A program made the position numbers and the translations under genes. A stretch of 64,000 bases of DNA from Leguminivora glycinivorella (lineage: Eukaryota; Arthropoda; Insecta; Lepidoptera; Tortricidae), in NCBI RefSeq assembly GCF_023078275.1, contig NC_062975.1, positions 558,001 through 622,000 of the forward strand, in the 5' to 3' direction. Below are positions 53,260 to 64,000 of this stretch, in pieces. The stretch's first letter is position 1. Every line of letters begins with the position of its first letter. The notes below the pieces were generated by a model. That model worked only from the letters and a program-made list of their open reading frames with translations. It did not search any database and was not told the origin of the DNA.

Positions 53260-56200
53260 TCGTCGACATCTCTTCTAAATACCTAAAACAGGTATGGATG
53301 TGTTCCTCGTTATCTCCAGATTACGAATTGACCTGTTTTAGTTTAAGGAGGGGGGGACGGGTTGAGAAAAAGGGGGGAGAAAGATGGCGGCCGACCATCA
53401 TAGATATTTATTCACATCTCGACTCCTATGGCACCAATCTGTTCGTGCAAGGTGTCGTTTGAAAGCTTATTAAACCTACTTTAATTGTTTTCAAATAACT
53501 ATACTCATAACAGTAACCGTTTACGAAATATTTGAAAATATGTGTTTTTTTATCGCGCATGAGTTGCACAAGTACTAGAAAAAATGCTTCTTAATCAATA
53601 AACAACAACTTTTCCGGAATTGATGTTAGTATAAGATTTACGCGGAATTTCGTGCGCTTTCTAATAACATAAGTTTTATTGGTGTATGATATTATATAAC
53701 CAAGTAATTACAAATATGGTTAAGTAGGGGCCACAGCGCCCGGCCACGTATGAATGCTGACCGTCGCCAAATTTTCTATATTTTTCAGATCCTATTTTAT
53801 TTAACAGGAATCTTTTGAAAGCATATTATGCGTACTATCATTAGTTCTCAATAATTTTAGTTGTAACTGTAGTAGCTAACAAAATATTTGAAAATATGCA
53901 TTGGAACCGATGTGAGTAAAACATGCTTCTAGCTCAATGAATTATATTTTTTCCGCAATTGATATAATAACAAAATAAACGTCGAAATGTATGACCTTTT
54001 CAAATAATAAGTTTTGTCAGTATTGCATAAACAATTAATGTTAATTTATCCATCATACTCACTGCGCACCGTCATATACAATATACATGGATGACCATTT
54101 TCGTTGCCGTTTTCATAATTTTTAAGATTGTATCTTGGTGCATGACCAATAAACAATAACTTTACCGCAAATAATGTTATGATAAGATTTACAGGACATT
54201 TCATATGCTTTCTAAAAATATAAGTTTTATTGATGTATGATATTATACAACCAAGTAATTACGAATTTGGTTTAGCAGGTGTCACTGCACCCCCGTGACG
54301 TAAATAAGTGCTAACCGTCGCCTAATTTTACGTATTTCTCAGATCCTATTTTAGCGATCAAATTGTGAGAGGTATCATTTGAAAGCATATTATGCGGACT
54401 ATCGTTGCTTTTTAATAATTTTAGTCGTAATTGTAGAAGTTAACAAAATATTTGACAATATGTGTATTTTTACTGTATATGAATAGCATTCGCACTGATA
54501 CGAGTGAAACATGCTTCTAGCTCAATAAATTATATTTTTCCGCAATTGATATAATAACGAAATGAACCGCAAAATGTATGGCCTTTACAAAAAATGAGTT
54601 TTGTTAGTTTTGCCTAAACAATTAATGTTAATTTGTCCACCATACCCACTGCGCACGGTCAATCGTCATATAAACGGATGCCCACCGCCGTTGCCTTAAT
54701 TTTTTCATCATTTTACAGATTTTATTTTACTGATCAATTAAGTATATAAGTAAATTCGATACGTGATAGATTATATTTATTATGAATATACGATTAGTGA
54801 AATAAAATCTGAAAAAGGCAACGACGGTGGACATCCATTTATATGATGGTGCGCAGTAGGTGAGCTGAACAAATTCAAATTAATTGTTTATGCAATACAA
54901 ACCAAACTTATTTTTTGTGTAAGTCATACATTTTCCGTTTATTTTGTTATTATTTCAATTGCGGAAAACTATAATTTATTGAGCTAGAAGCGTGTCTTAT
55001 CAATGCCAATGCTATTCATGCACAGTAAAATACACATATTACTAATCAAATATTTTGTAAACTTCTATAGTTTCGACTTGAAATATTAGAAATAAAGATA
55101 GTACGCATAATATGCTTTCAAATGATACCTCTCACAAATTTATCAGTAAAATAGGATCTGAGTAACGTAGAAAATTTGGCGACGGTCAGTCAGCACCCAA
55201 TATCGTGACAGGGCGCAGTGACCCCTGCTAAACCAAATTCGTAATTACTTGGTCATATATTATCATACACCAATAAAACTTTTTTTACAAAGCGCATGAA
55301 ATTTCGCGTAAATTTTATAATAACATTAATTGCGGTAAAGTTATGGTTTATTAAGTTAGAAGCATTTTTTATCTGTATATGTGCAACTCGTGCTCGAAAA
55401 AAAAACTCATGTTTTCAAATATTTTGTAAACAGCTACCTTTATAACTATAGTTATTAAAAAATAATTATAGCAGGTTTAATTTGCTTTCAAATGATACCT
55501 CTTACATATGGATCCGTAAAATAAGAACTTAAAAATATTGGAATACTTTACTACGGTCAGCGCTCATTTTTATGCGACCGGCGGAGTGACCACTACGAAA
55601 CAAAATTCGTAATTTAATGGTTATATTATCACTTACCAATAAAACTTATATTTTTAGAAAGCTCATGAATAGTGGCGTAAATTTTATAATTACATCAATT
55701 GCGGTAACGTTATTGTTTATTGACTTAGAAGCATTTTTTACCAGTACTTGTGCGATTCATGCTCGATAAAAAACACATATTTTCAAATATTATGTAAACA
55801 GCTACCCTTAATATTATAGTTATGTGTAAACAATTATAGTAGGTTTAATTATCTTTCAAACGATACCTCTCCTATATGGATCCGTAAAATAAGACCTCAA
55901 AAATATTGAATACTTTACTACGGTCAGCGCCCGTTTATGCGACCTGGAGGATAACCGCTGCCAAACAAAATTCTTAATTACATGGTTATATATTATCATA
56001 TACCAATGAAACTTATATTTTTAGAAAGAGCATGAATAGACGCAAAAATTTTATAATAACATCAATTGCGGTAAAGTTATTGTTTATTGAGTTAGACGCA
56101 TTTTTTACTAGTACTTGTGCAATTGACAACATTTCATATTTTTGAGTACTACTTTTTATTGTTTGGTTTGAAAGAACTTAATACTAAAAGATACGCGTAT

Positions 56201-57021
56201 TTTTTTATTTTTCCAAAAACTGCTATTTTAATGAGAAAATCCCTTCTTACTACTAGTTCGAGCAGAAAGAGCGTAAGTTACAAACGTCAAGACGCAGCTT
56301 CGTGACGTCACATGTGTTGTTTCATACACCTAAGAAAACGACAAAATCTTTTAAAAAAAATAAAATTTTAACAGTCAGCTCAAACAGTCCGGTATGTTTG
56401 ACTGTCAAGTGTCACTGTCAACCCATAGTGAATGACTACGAACCATAGACTAAGCCATGAATTTTTTAATATCTTTGCTACGAACTGTGATAAGTGTCAC
56501 TGTCAAACTCAAGGGACATCCCAACTGGAAGATTTTTTTCTTATAGTGGCAGCTCTAAATCAGCTATTTGACGTCACTTCCCCTTTAAACTATTTTTATG
56601 ATTTTTTATACTAGAAATACGGAAAAAAAAATTAAAAAAAATATTTATGTGATCTACAAGCGTATATCTCGAAATGGTTTTCGATTTAGGGACATTGAAA
56701 ATTTTGAAACGTTGTCAATTCATGCGCGATAAAAAAACAAATATTTTCAAATATTTCCTAAACGGTTACTTTTATGAGCATAGTTATTTGAAAACAATTA
56801 AAGTAGGTTTAATAAGCTTTCAAATGACACCTCGCACGAACAGATTGGTGCCATAGGACTCGAGATGTGAATAAATATCTATGATGGTCGGTCGCCATCT
56901 TTCCCCCCCTTTTTCTCGACCCGTCCCCCCCTCCTTAAACTAAAACAGGTCAATTCGTAATCTGGAGAGAACGAGGAACATATCCATACCTGTTTTAGGT
57001 ATTTAGAAGAGATGTCGACGA
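53260..57021. mobile_element. 3.8-kb foldback element inside BEL gag
   Basis: The outer inverted repeats start TCGTCGACATCTCTTCTAAA and pair closely for about 300 bases (53260-53560 with 56725-57021). They include GAGGGGGGGACGGGTTGAGA against CTCGACCCGTCCCCCCCTCC. Further in, both arms are built of diverged units: TTTGAAAGCATATTATGCG, CCAAGTAATTACGAAT and AACAATTAATGTTAATTT recur at about 560-590 bp in the left arm and about 365 bp in the right. The arms meet near 54765. No coding frame. Confidence 0.85.
56125..56716. mobile_element. AATT-flanked inverted-repeat element, short copy
   Basis: GACAACATTTCATATTTTTG at the left and TTTTGAAACGTTGTC at the right, flanked by AATT (56121-56124 and 56717-56720). 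Neighbouring foldback units show the uninterrupted target (TGCGATTCATGCTCGAT and similar), which confirms both the ends and the duplication. Related to 28851-30215. Confidence 0.88.
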
Positions 57022-57059
57022 AAATCGTGAAGGAGACGACTTGTGGCCAAATTGGCTCT

Positions 57060-57113
57060 AGACTACTTGGCTTGTCCTCTGGCTGCGACTAGTTTTTTCA
57101 GTGCATCACCCAT
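57060..57113 (-). pseudogene. gag: Detached N-terminus of BEL gag
   Basis: On the minus strand an ATG at 57113 opens MGDALKKLVAARGQAK and then stops. The short motif with VAxRGxxK is the usual start of BEL/Pao gag. The rest of the gene is displaced 3.8 kb away at 53216 by the foldback insertion. Confidence 0.7.
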
Positions 57114-58357
57114 TTTGTCTTATAAATTATGCTTATCACAATGTAATTGTATACAAAAACACTTTTCTAAAACACTGTTTGCACTTTTAATTATAGTGTA
57201 TAGGCTTTTAAACGATACGAACACTAAAAACACTTGAAAGGCAATTTTTAACTTTGCACAAACAACTTTACCGTTATGACGCGAAATCGAAGTAATTGCA
57301 AACTGCAAATTGTTTTCTATTGCACGCAAAAATCACTATATCGCAGTCACCAATCACTGCTCTGCTGCAGTGCGCTCCGATTGGCCAAAACGTTCGGCCT
57401 TAGTTGCGAATGGCGTTTCGTTATCGCAGAGTTGGGTTGATGAGAACCGTGCCAACGAGAACTAACAGGGCGAGTCCACTTGAACGTAACGGACAAGTCT
57501 ATTTTTCGAATGTGCTGGAACTTATGATTTAAAGTTATAATTTAAAGTCTATGTTGGTTGTTTAACACCAAAATATTGTTTTCTTAACAAAAGTTCACTA
57601 ATCTTGTTAAAATAAGGTCACAAAATGTTCCTTGATGTTCAACGGCAGTAGTTACACGAAGTAATAATCGCTGTACGAATATGTACCTTAAGCACTATCA
57701 AACAAGGCTCACGATTATTGTTCTAAAAAGTTTTAAATTTACGAGCACCGCACGTATTAGGCACAAAATAAAATGCCGTATCTTTATATCCCAAGGCAAT
57801 GTTTAGCTCGGAGATTGAATGCACACTACACTGTAGTGTACGATAAGTGATAACACTTTCTTTGCACTGCAAAGTATCTTCTGATGAAAATCAGGTCCAC
57901 ACACCGTCGGTAGACAACTACCATAAGAAAAAGTCTGACTTTTAAACAATGAGCACTGCACACTGGCCTAAAATAAAACTATAGCTAGGCTCGCCTGACT
58001 TTTTAGACGATGATGGGGTACACAAATCGGGTGCACTGCACACCGACGATCCGCCACACGGTGACGTCACGTTGCATAGAATCTGCAACAGCTTCCACTC
58101 GCAGAAAAAACAGCTGGACCTGCGCGAACAACTGCACCGACCACTCCACGCACTGCGCGGAATTTGTTTTTAATGCGCTTAATGGCAATTTGAGTTGATA
58201 ACGTCCACGGGTGTCGACAATTTGCCGACCGCGAAACACACTGTGTCCACGTAGCGTTGCTAACCGCGTCAATGCACTGCACTGTAACACCCGGCCCATA
58301 AGTCCAATTACGCGAAATTTAATTGTTCTCATTTGTTATCCGGCTCGAAGGACCATA
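57114..58357 (-). other. BEL/Pao 5' leader
   Basis: Untranslated leader of 1.24 kb between the 5' LTR and the gag start, with the primer-binding site at its LTR end. A 109-codon minus frame at 58003-58332 and overlapping frames show no domain. CACTGCACACCGACGATCCG and similar GC-rich pieces occur around 58030. Confidence 0.7.
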
Positions 58358-58510
58358 TGTTGGGCGCAGGGATAGTTATAGGAAAACGCCCACATAAATT
58401 TTTACAGTTTTTATTCCACTTTCCACACTGGTTCGACCGGGGTTAACGTTACAACTAAAAGTTCTATATCTACCTACTTATTTGTATATTTAAATGTACG
58501 GTATCGTACA
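58358..58510 (-). repeat. 5' LTR of the BEL/Pao element
   Basis: 153 bp, TGTTGGGCGC to GTATCGTACA on the plus strand. Confidence 0.95.
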
Positions 58511-58633
58511 GGTACACAAACATTATTGGTCCATTTAGACGGCCCTATTAACGTCTTTCTGTTAAACTAACAAGAGTATGTAAAAAATGAAAGTGGTAAG
58601 TATATGGCTTTAAGTACTTACAGTTACTGAGAA

Positions 58634-59880
58634 TTGAATCTGACAAAGCCCATACAAAAAAGCGACCCCCTGAAATATAGGCCTTTTAGGCAGCAGCTTG
58701 GAAGTGGCCAAAATCATACTTTCCCCAAATATTTCTGCGTATTGTATATGTCGGATTTTGAAGAAATAGGCGACAGCGCCGTTCCCCAGGGATCAGTGAC
58801 AGGAAACAACCTGTTTCTGATTCTTGTGAACGACATCACGTCCGCCTCGGAAGACGCGGAGTACATCATGTTTGCCGACGACACGTGCATAATTGTCAAT
58901 GCAGAAAATACTAGTAACTTAGAACATAAACTTTCGCTAACCATGAAAAATATCTCGGACTGGTTTACATCAAATGGTATGGTACTTAATATCGAAAAAA
59001 CAAACATAATGTACTTTCAACTGAAAAATAATTTAAAAAATAATTTTAAAATTACTGTAAATGATACGCCTGTGCCTCAAGTGAGTGTGGTAAAATACCT
59101 AGGGTTCCAAATTGATGCGGGTCTAACATGGTCCCCACACATTGAAACTATCTGCAAAAAACTCTCTTCAGCATGCTTTGCCTTGTCCAGACTTGTCCAC
59201 AGCGTCTCTGAAGACAACCTTAAAAAAGCGTACTTTGGGTACTTTCATTCGACTTTAATTTATGGTGTAGACCTGTGGGCAACCAGTGCTGAACGCGAAA
59301 AAGTTTTTAAATTACAGAAACGCGCAATCCGTATCATGGCCAAAAAACCTTTAGATTACCATGCTAAAGAGTTATTTAAGCAGTTAAAAATCCTGACGTT
59401 ACCATGTGTATATGTACTCGAAGCATGCAAGTATATAAGACGCAATCTCGAACATATCCCCTCTAATTTCCAAAAATTACAAACCGTAACGCGTCGACGC
59501 CACCTCCTATATGTGCCTCCACGCCGGCTAGCAAAGTCTAGGAAAACCTTGCACATGTTAGGTATAAAATTATATAACCATCTGGATGAACAATTAAAAT
59601 CTACTTCGGACTCGGTGTTTGAAAAAATCTAAAGCGGTTACTACTGGACATGGCGTGCTATAGTGTCGATGAATTCTTTGAGAGCTACAGTCACTGACCC
59701 ATCTACAACATTAATAATAATACCTATGTATGTGAATCATCTATAAGAATCCTTATTTATAATAATTATAATACTTGTACTTACTTTATTATTAAGAAAA
59801 TGTATTGAATTATTACTTGAAAAAATGACGTGTAAATAATGTTATATTTTTATCAATAAACTTATTATTATTATTATTTG
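58634..59880 (+). pseudogene. Non-LTR retrotransposon: partial RT and 3' tail (TTA)n
   Basis: A 332-codon frame. From about residue 45 it shows the RT block VPQGSVTGNNLFLILVNDI, the catalytic FADDT box, GMVLNIEKTN, VKYLGFQIDAGLTW and a post-RT region with YGVDLWATSAEREKVFKLQK RAIRIM. The 5' half of the polyprotein (endonuclease and RT start) is missing. The stop at 59632 is followed by a 250-bp UTR and a (TTA)n tail at about 59865-59877. It belongs to the jockey/CR1 group; the clade is not resolved. Confidence 0.9.
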
Positions 59881-60590
59881 TTTGTCCTTTCCAGTACTCG
59901 GGACCATGGGGTCCCGGACATTTGGGAGGCATGTGTGGGGCCGAAGCCAACAGCACAGAGGCCCTTTCAGACAATTTACTCTAAATGTAATGTGACACTA
60001 CCCGGCGATTATCCCTGTCCGCACTATAGTAATGCACCCAAGGACAAGCGCCGGTTAGTGTAGAACTATTGAAAGAAAAAGGTAAATAAAAGAAACCGGG
60101 CTATTAGGTTGAATTGCTGGTGGACTTGTAACCGGTACTATGGGAGACTATGGCACCTGCCTTGATCATATGTTATAAAAACATGAAAAAATAGGCAGGC
60201 GGTGACTAGCCAACTCACTATATGGGTCCCCGAAAACGGCCGCTCGCACGGAGCGGCAAGGGCACAACATAGCGTGAGCGGCTCAGGGTGTGGAGAGGTG
60301 TGCGCCGCTTTCTACCCAGTCTGTACGCAACAGCCACTGTGCCAACTCGCGTCTTATGCATATTTCACTTCCACCCTGCGAGCATATAGCTCTGGCACTC
60401 CACTCTCGACGGCCGGTTAAGGCAAGCCAGAGGTGAGAGTCCTGCGACCCCTGCTCAGTGTTCACTCCAGCCGGCCAGTGAAGGCAAGCCGGAGGGAGGG
60501 GCCTGACCGACTCTCGGAGGCATGGGACCCAAGGGACGCCACTTCCCATTCAGCTCGCCACAAGCTGCCCTGGGGGCTTATTATTATTAT
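59879..60590 (+). mobile_element. Second non-LTR 3' end, tail (TTA)n
   Basis: A separate element remnant: ACCATGGGGTCCCGGACATT TGGGAGGC, CACTACCCGGCGATTATCCC, GCAGGCGGTGACTAGCCAAC, CGACGGCCGGTTAAGGCAAG and CCCAAGGGACGCCACTTCCC, ending GGGGGCTTATTATTATTATT. The frame at 59878-60063 is the end of its coding part at best. The GC-rich repeated AAGGCAAGCCRGAGG is characteristic of this family in Lepidoptera. Confidence 0.7.
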
Positions 60591-60598
60591 TATTATTT

Positions 60599-60780
60599 GG
60601 GTTAATTTGTGGCGTAGGCGAGAGGTTGGCAACCTGTCACTGCAATGTCACAGTTTCGTTTTCTTTCAACCCCTTATCTGCCAAGAGTGGCACTGAAGCT
60701 TTAGTAGTTTCATGTGTTCTGCCTACCCCTTTATGGGATACAGGCGTGATTGTATGTATTGTATGTATGTATGTATTTCT
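60599..60780 (+). mobile_element. RTE-like 3' end with (TGTA)n tail
   Basis: GGGTTAATTTGTGGCGTAGG CGAGAGGTTGGCAACCTGTC to GGCGTGATTGTATGTATTGT ATGTATG. Same family as 26490-26735, 5'-truncated further. Confidence 0.75.
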
Positions 60781-60871
60781 GCGTGTTTTTATTTTTTATA
60801 AGAACAAATGATATATTTCTTTATTTTAATATCGTGATATCACGTCAATACACATTTAGAAAAAATAAATT

Positions 60872-61115
60872 TTCACCACACCAACTGTTAAAGGCTAACT
60901 TTGCTATTCGAAAACAGATAGCAAAATTGCATTTTATCCACAAGGGGGCAAAGTAATTTCATACAAATTTTAACTCATCATCTTAATCTGGCTGCTAGAT
61001 TTTACCTATAATTGATGATTTTGAATCATAAATATTGAATAAATTGATGGATTTGATTGAATTTGATGTTTTATAGTTAGTATTTTGTTCGTGTTGGTGT
61101 GGTGAAAAATTTTGT
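60872..61115. mobile_element. TTTTCACCACACCAAC MITE, copy 2
   Basis: TTTTCACCACACCAACTG and GTTGGTGTGGTGAAAA. Interior homologous to 21346-21585. On the minus strand both copies give similar short frames (HTNTNKILTIKHQ), which is shared ancestry, not a protein. Confidence 0.8.
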
Positions 61116-61270
61116 GTTTCACTCGGTGGCAAAGTTTGTTTAACCTTCGTGCCTTGATACCCTCACAACGCTCAAGATTCCACTTTTTGAACCACTCGCT
61201 ACGCTCGCGGTTCAATATTGGAATCTTTCGCTTGCTCAGGTATCAATATTGGCACGTGCGGTTAAACAAC
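61116..61270. repeat. Repeat with inverted CCTTCGTGCCTTGATACC ends
   Basis: TTTAACCTTCGTGCCTTGAT ACC is partly mirrored by GGTATCAATATTGGCACGTGCGGTTAAA. It directly adjoins the MITE at 60872-61115. The middle has GAACCACTCGCTACGCTCGC GGTTC. Confidence 0.55.
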
Positions 61271-61760
61271 TATTTTGCCCCCTTGTAAAACAAATAACTA
61301 TTGTTGGCATCATCAGTGCAGTTATGATAGTATTTAATACGCTAAAAAAATGGGGTACGGGTCTACGAAGTGTACGTACCTACAACATTATTTTGTATGA
61401 TAATTTGTACGCAAGCAGTGTACGCTGGCCCGACACCCATTAGGCCGCACGCGTGGTTCCGAAGTTATCTCAAATTCGTGATTGGCCCGGCGCGGCCCGG
61501 CCACGAGATTACCAACTCGTTCCTTATTCTTACGGCTAAGTGGGTGATAACATTTGTATTCAATTTCGGGAATGCAAGTCGGTTTGTTTTACTTATTCAG
61601 TTAAATTTACTTATGAAACGTACAAAGTTTCACTTTGGAAGTTAAAAGAAAGACTACACCAGCAGTAGCAGGATCACTGCAGTATTATTGAAGCGTGACA
61701 TCTGACAGGTCGTCAGTCCGCTAAAAAAAATTCAAAAGTATATTTACGACAGTATAGGTA
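61271..61760. other. Non-coding interval
   Basis: No feature was supported; a small GC-rich patch is at 61430-61510 (GGCCCGGCGCGGCCCGGCC). Confidence 0.4.
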
Positions 61761-61763
61761 AAA

Positions 61764-61910
61764 AAGTGTGAAAAGGGTTTCCTTCCGAAACGTTCGTATT
61801 TGTCATGCTAGTTCAGTCAATGTCAGTACATCTTGTACTGAGACTGACTGAAATAGCATGACACGTTCGTACGTTTCCGTAACAATTCGAAGGCAAATCT
61901 TTTCGCACAA
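61764..61910. mobile_element. Hairpin MITE with GTGAAAAGG/TTTTCGCAC ends
   Basis: GTGTGAAAAGGGTTTCCTTC ... TGTCATGCTAGTTCAGTCA ... GTACATC pairs with TTGTACTGAGACTGACTGAA ATAGCATGAC ... TTCGAAGGCAAATCTTTTCGCAC. Confidence 0.65.
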
Positions 61911-62044
61911 TCTGTAGCAGACAACATACAACTACAGAAATAAAGTGGCACGGCATAATAATGCAGACAGAAAACGTCGAAATTGTCATTTTTGCAAAAA
62001 TATAGTCAAGATATTCAAGACGGCCATGCGCCAGTGTTTGTGTA

Positions 62045-62290
62045 TCTATCTATATACATACATACATACATACAATCACGCCTGAATCCCATGAAGGGGA
62101 AGGCAGAGCACATGAACTACTCAAGTTCCAGTGCCACTCCTGGCAAAAAGAGGTTGAAAGAAAACTAAAATTGTGACATTGCAGTGACAGGTTGCCAGCC
62201 TCTCGCCAAGCCACAATTTTAACCCATATCCCACAGTCGGCTTCTACGACACCCACGGGAAGAAAGGGGGTGGTGAAATTCTAAACCCGG
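62045..62290 (-). mobile_element. RTE-like 3' end, minus strand
   Basis: Starts with the reversed (TGTA)n tail (CATACATACATACATACAAT CACGCC) and runs to GAAGAAAGGGGGTGGTGAAA TTCTAAACCCGGCACCACACGGG. The reverse of 26490-26735. Confidence 0.78.
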
Positions 62291-62345
62291 CACCACACGG
62301 GCATCTATCTCTATGTGTTACGGAATGAATCCATGCTATTAGTTA

Positions 62346-62459
62346 GAATCTGTTCGGAAGGAGAAGAGTCGTGGAATGTATTGGACCCCATACATTTCAC
62401 GACTCACGAATGTATGGGGTCGAATACATTCCATGACTTCTCTTTCCGAACAGACTCTA
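62346..62459. repeat. 114-bp hairpin
   Basis: AGAATCTGTTCGGAAGGAGA AGAGTCGTGGAATGTATT pairs with AATACATTCCATGACTTCTC TTTCCGAACAGACTCT. CATACATT and AATGTATG form the inner part. Near-perfect arms of about 50 bases. Confidence 0.8.
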
Positions 62460-63060
62460 TTATAAATGGGAAAGTGTGTGTGTCTGTTTTTTTGTCCGTC
62501 TTTCACGGTAAAGTTCGCAAAATGGAGCAACGAATTTACGTGTTGTTGAAGGGACAGATACAGTGACAGGGACAGATATGTAGTTGAAGAGATATTTTTT
62601 TTTTTTTTTATAAATGGCCTCAGTCCCATTTGGTGGGACTATTTTGCCAGTGTAGGGTAAGTGCGACGTTGTTCGGTAGTTGGCAGGTTGGCACTTGTAA
62701 ATTGATAGCTAGATTTTACAAGGGCACGTGGACTATCGGCCGTCGATGACAAAAAACTAAACGCGTTTCGAGATTAATTCTTCATCAGCTTCTCACTATA
62801 ACATTAGATTACTGCATAATAAGCTATCGATATTACACTTTAAACAACATTAATGAGCAAAAGAAGGAGAAATTATTCGCGACATGATGCCGCTAAGATG
62901 GCACCCGAACCGGAAGTCCAGTTGAAGGGATATGGAATGACATAGGCTATTTTTTCTCTCTTTCTGACTCCCCCACTTCGCTAAAATGGGGGATAGAAGT
63001 TTAAATGGAGCATTTTGCAATTTTTGAATTTAACGCGAGCGAAGCCGCGGGCAAAAGCTA
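62458..63060 (+). repeat. Family A repeat, interrupted
   Basis: The left part ATTATAAATGGGAAAGTGTG to about 62530 and the right part TTGAAGGGATATGGAATGAC to GCGAGCGAAGCCGCGGGCAA AAGCTA (62920-63060) are separated by about 390 bp. The separating sequence includes a (T)n run at 62587 and a block GTGGACTATCGGCCGTCGAT ... GCTTCTCACTATAAC. Confidence 0.6.
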
Positions 63061-64000
63061 CTTATAAAGATAAAACTAGAAACAATACAATGGAGCAACG
63101 AAACGTGTGTGTCTAAGTAGTTCCCCTTCGCATCTGTTGCCAGCCGAAAGCATTAGAGGGACCATAACCGTAATTCATGACATTATTAACAACACCAATA
63201 ATAGCCATATTGTTTTGCTCAATAAAGAACTTGTGAGAACAAGAGATAATAATATACTCGTACTAACGTAGACATAAGTGGGATAGTATATTATCAAAGA
63301 TAAACGATAGGACGTGTAATAAAAAGTTACAGGTTGGAATCCTTCCGGAGGTGTGAATTTAGGGACAAATAATCAATGGAATCAGACAGATATAATATTT
63401 TCTCAAACATGGTATGAAATATTGATGTTATGTGCCTTATAATTGGCAGCGAAGTATGACGTTGCAGGTGCGGCTAGGACGATTGATAGATAATGGAATT
63501 TCATACAAACCTTGCAGGCCAAGGCCGGCAAAGTCCTCTTTTTTAATTTCCAAACACAGATAATTGTGACATAACATCCAGGTATTTAGCCAATTAAAAA
63601 AAAACTATAAGGAGCTTTATAGACGTGCCGACTGCAACTGGTACGGGCCCTAGACAATATTTGATTTTGGGTGCGTTTTCATACAAAAAAAAATTTCTTA
63701 GAACAAATTAAATTATTCTCATTTGAAAATATTTTAATTTGTAGTGTTGTGTATTTTAGTTTGTGTATTTAATGTTTAAAAAAATTTTTTTTTCGTTTTT
63801 TTTATTTTTTTTTAACTTTTTGTTTTTTTATAAGCGTATACGAGGTATCAAAGGGGAACGAAAATTCGATTATTTTTGCGCTACGACGCACCGTTTAGGA
63901 GATACAGCCATCCAAAGTTACTATTTTCGACTTTATTTATTTCATACCATGTTTGAGAAAAGCACTATACATACCTCGGCGGGAAATGGGGTTGCCCGCC
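63061..64000. other. Non-coding window end
   Basis: AT-rich sequence with long T runs at 63780-63830. No gene or repeat was recognised. Confidence 0.4.

Larger units (their letters stand above)
48881..58510 (-). mobile_element. BEL/Pao LTR retrotransposon with nested insertions
   Basis: Minus strand: 5' LTR 58358-58510, leader, gag start 57113, nested foldback 53260-57021, gag-protease-RT, RT-RNase H-partial integrase, 3' LTR 48881-49033. The two 153-bp LTRs (TGTTGGGCGC ... GTATCGTACA) differ at one base. A primer-binding-site candidate TGGTCCTTCGAGCCGGA lies two bases inside the 5' LTR. The flanks GTAGT and GGTAC do not form a clear 5-bp duplication. The copy cannot be autonomous: gag is interrupted, the RT is frameshifted and most of the integrase core is missing. 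Confidence 0.95.

Noticed and set aside
53260..57021. CRISPR-like or satellite array
   Set aside because: Repeats are long, diverged and arranged as a mirror-image foldback; there are no short regular repeats with unique spacers.
21486..61215. Conserved small protein HTNTNKILTIKHQ encoded at 21486-21746 and 61006-61215
   Set aside because: Both frames lie in two copies of the same MITE, and conservation is at the DNA level including the termini.

Overview
The window is eukaryotic and looks like a moth or butterfly (Lepidoptera) genome: AT-rich, intron-containing and packed with transposable elements. The tRNA-derived SINEs, RTE and CR1/jockey-type non-LTR tails, a mariner copy and many short inverted-repeat elements are of types I know from Lepidoptera; the order is inferred from these and was not confirmed by any search.

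Host genes are few. The only well-supported one is on the + strand at 21235-27833. It has four coding exons for a 175-residue twin-CX9C protein with an N-myristoylation start (MGSGQS), best explained as Mic19/CHCHD3 of the mitochondrial MICOS complex. Its second coding exon is followed by a tandem array of exon copies with a 162-bp period, the most unusual feature of the window. On the - strand at about 2906-3006 there is a compact promoter (TATA box, initiator) and an 11-codon first exon that reads like the start of a signal peptide; the rest of that gene would lie left of the window.

Layout: 1-5 kb, repeat fragments, a 129-bp hairpin, a small inverted-repeat element, the putative exon 1 and a non-LTR fragment. 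5-10.8 kb, several non-autonomous DNA transposons, including one with a clear 8-bp target duplication (GTTCGCAT). 10.8-17.1 kb, a Ty3/gypsy retrotransposon with near-identical short LTRs sitting inside a TA-flanked inverted-repeat element. 17-21 kb, repeats and non-LTR remnants. 21.2-27.8 kb, the CHCHD3-like gene with introns full of transposons, among them a 1.29-kb hAT-like element with an 8-bp duplication (ATTAGATT). 28-48 kb, paired copies of several element families, a 3.1-kb inverted-repeat element with a 4-bp TTAT duplication and traces of a decayed gene, a truncated mariner, SINEs and non-LTR 3' ends. 48.9-58.5 kb, a BEL/Pao retrotransposon whose gag is split by a 3.8-kb foldback element that itself carries a 592-bp transposon with an AATT duplication. 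58.6-64 kb, non-LTR retrotransposon fragments and repeats.

Most of the window is therefore a layered record of transposition in and around one small mitochondrial-protein gene. There is no operon, CRISPR array or complete tRNA or rRNA gene.
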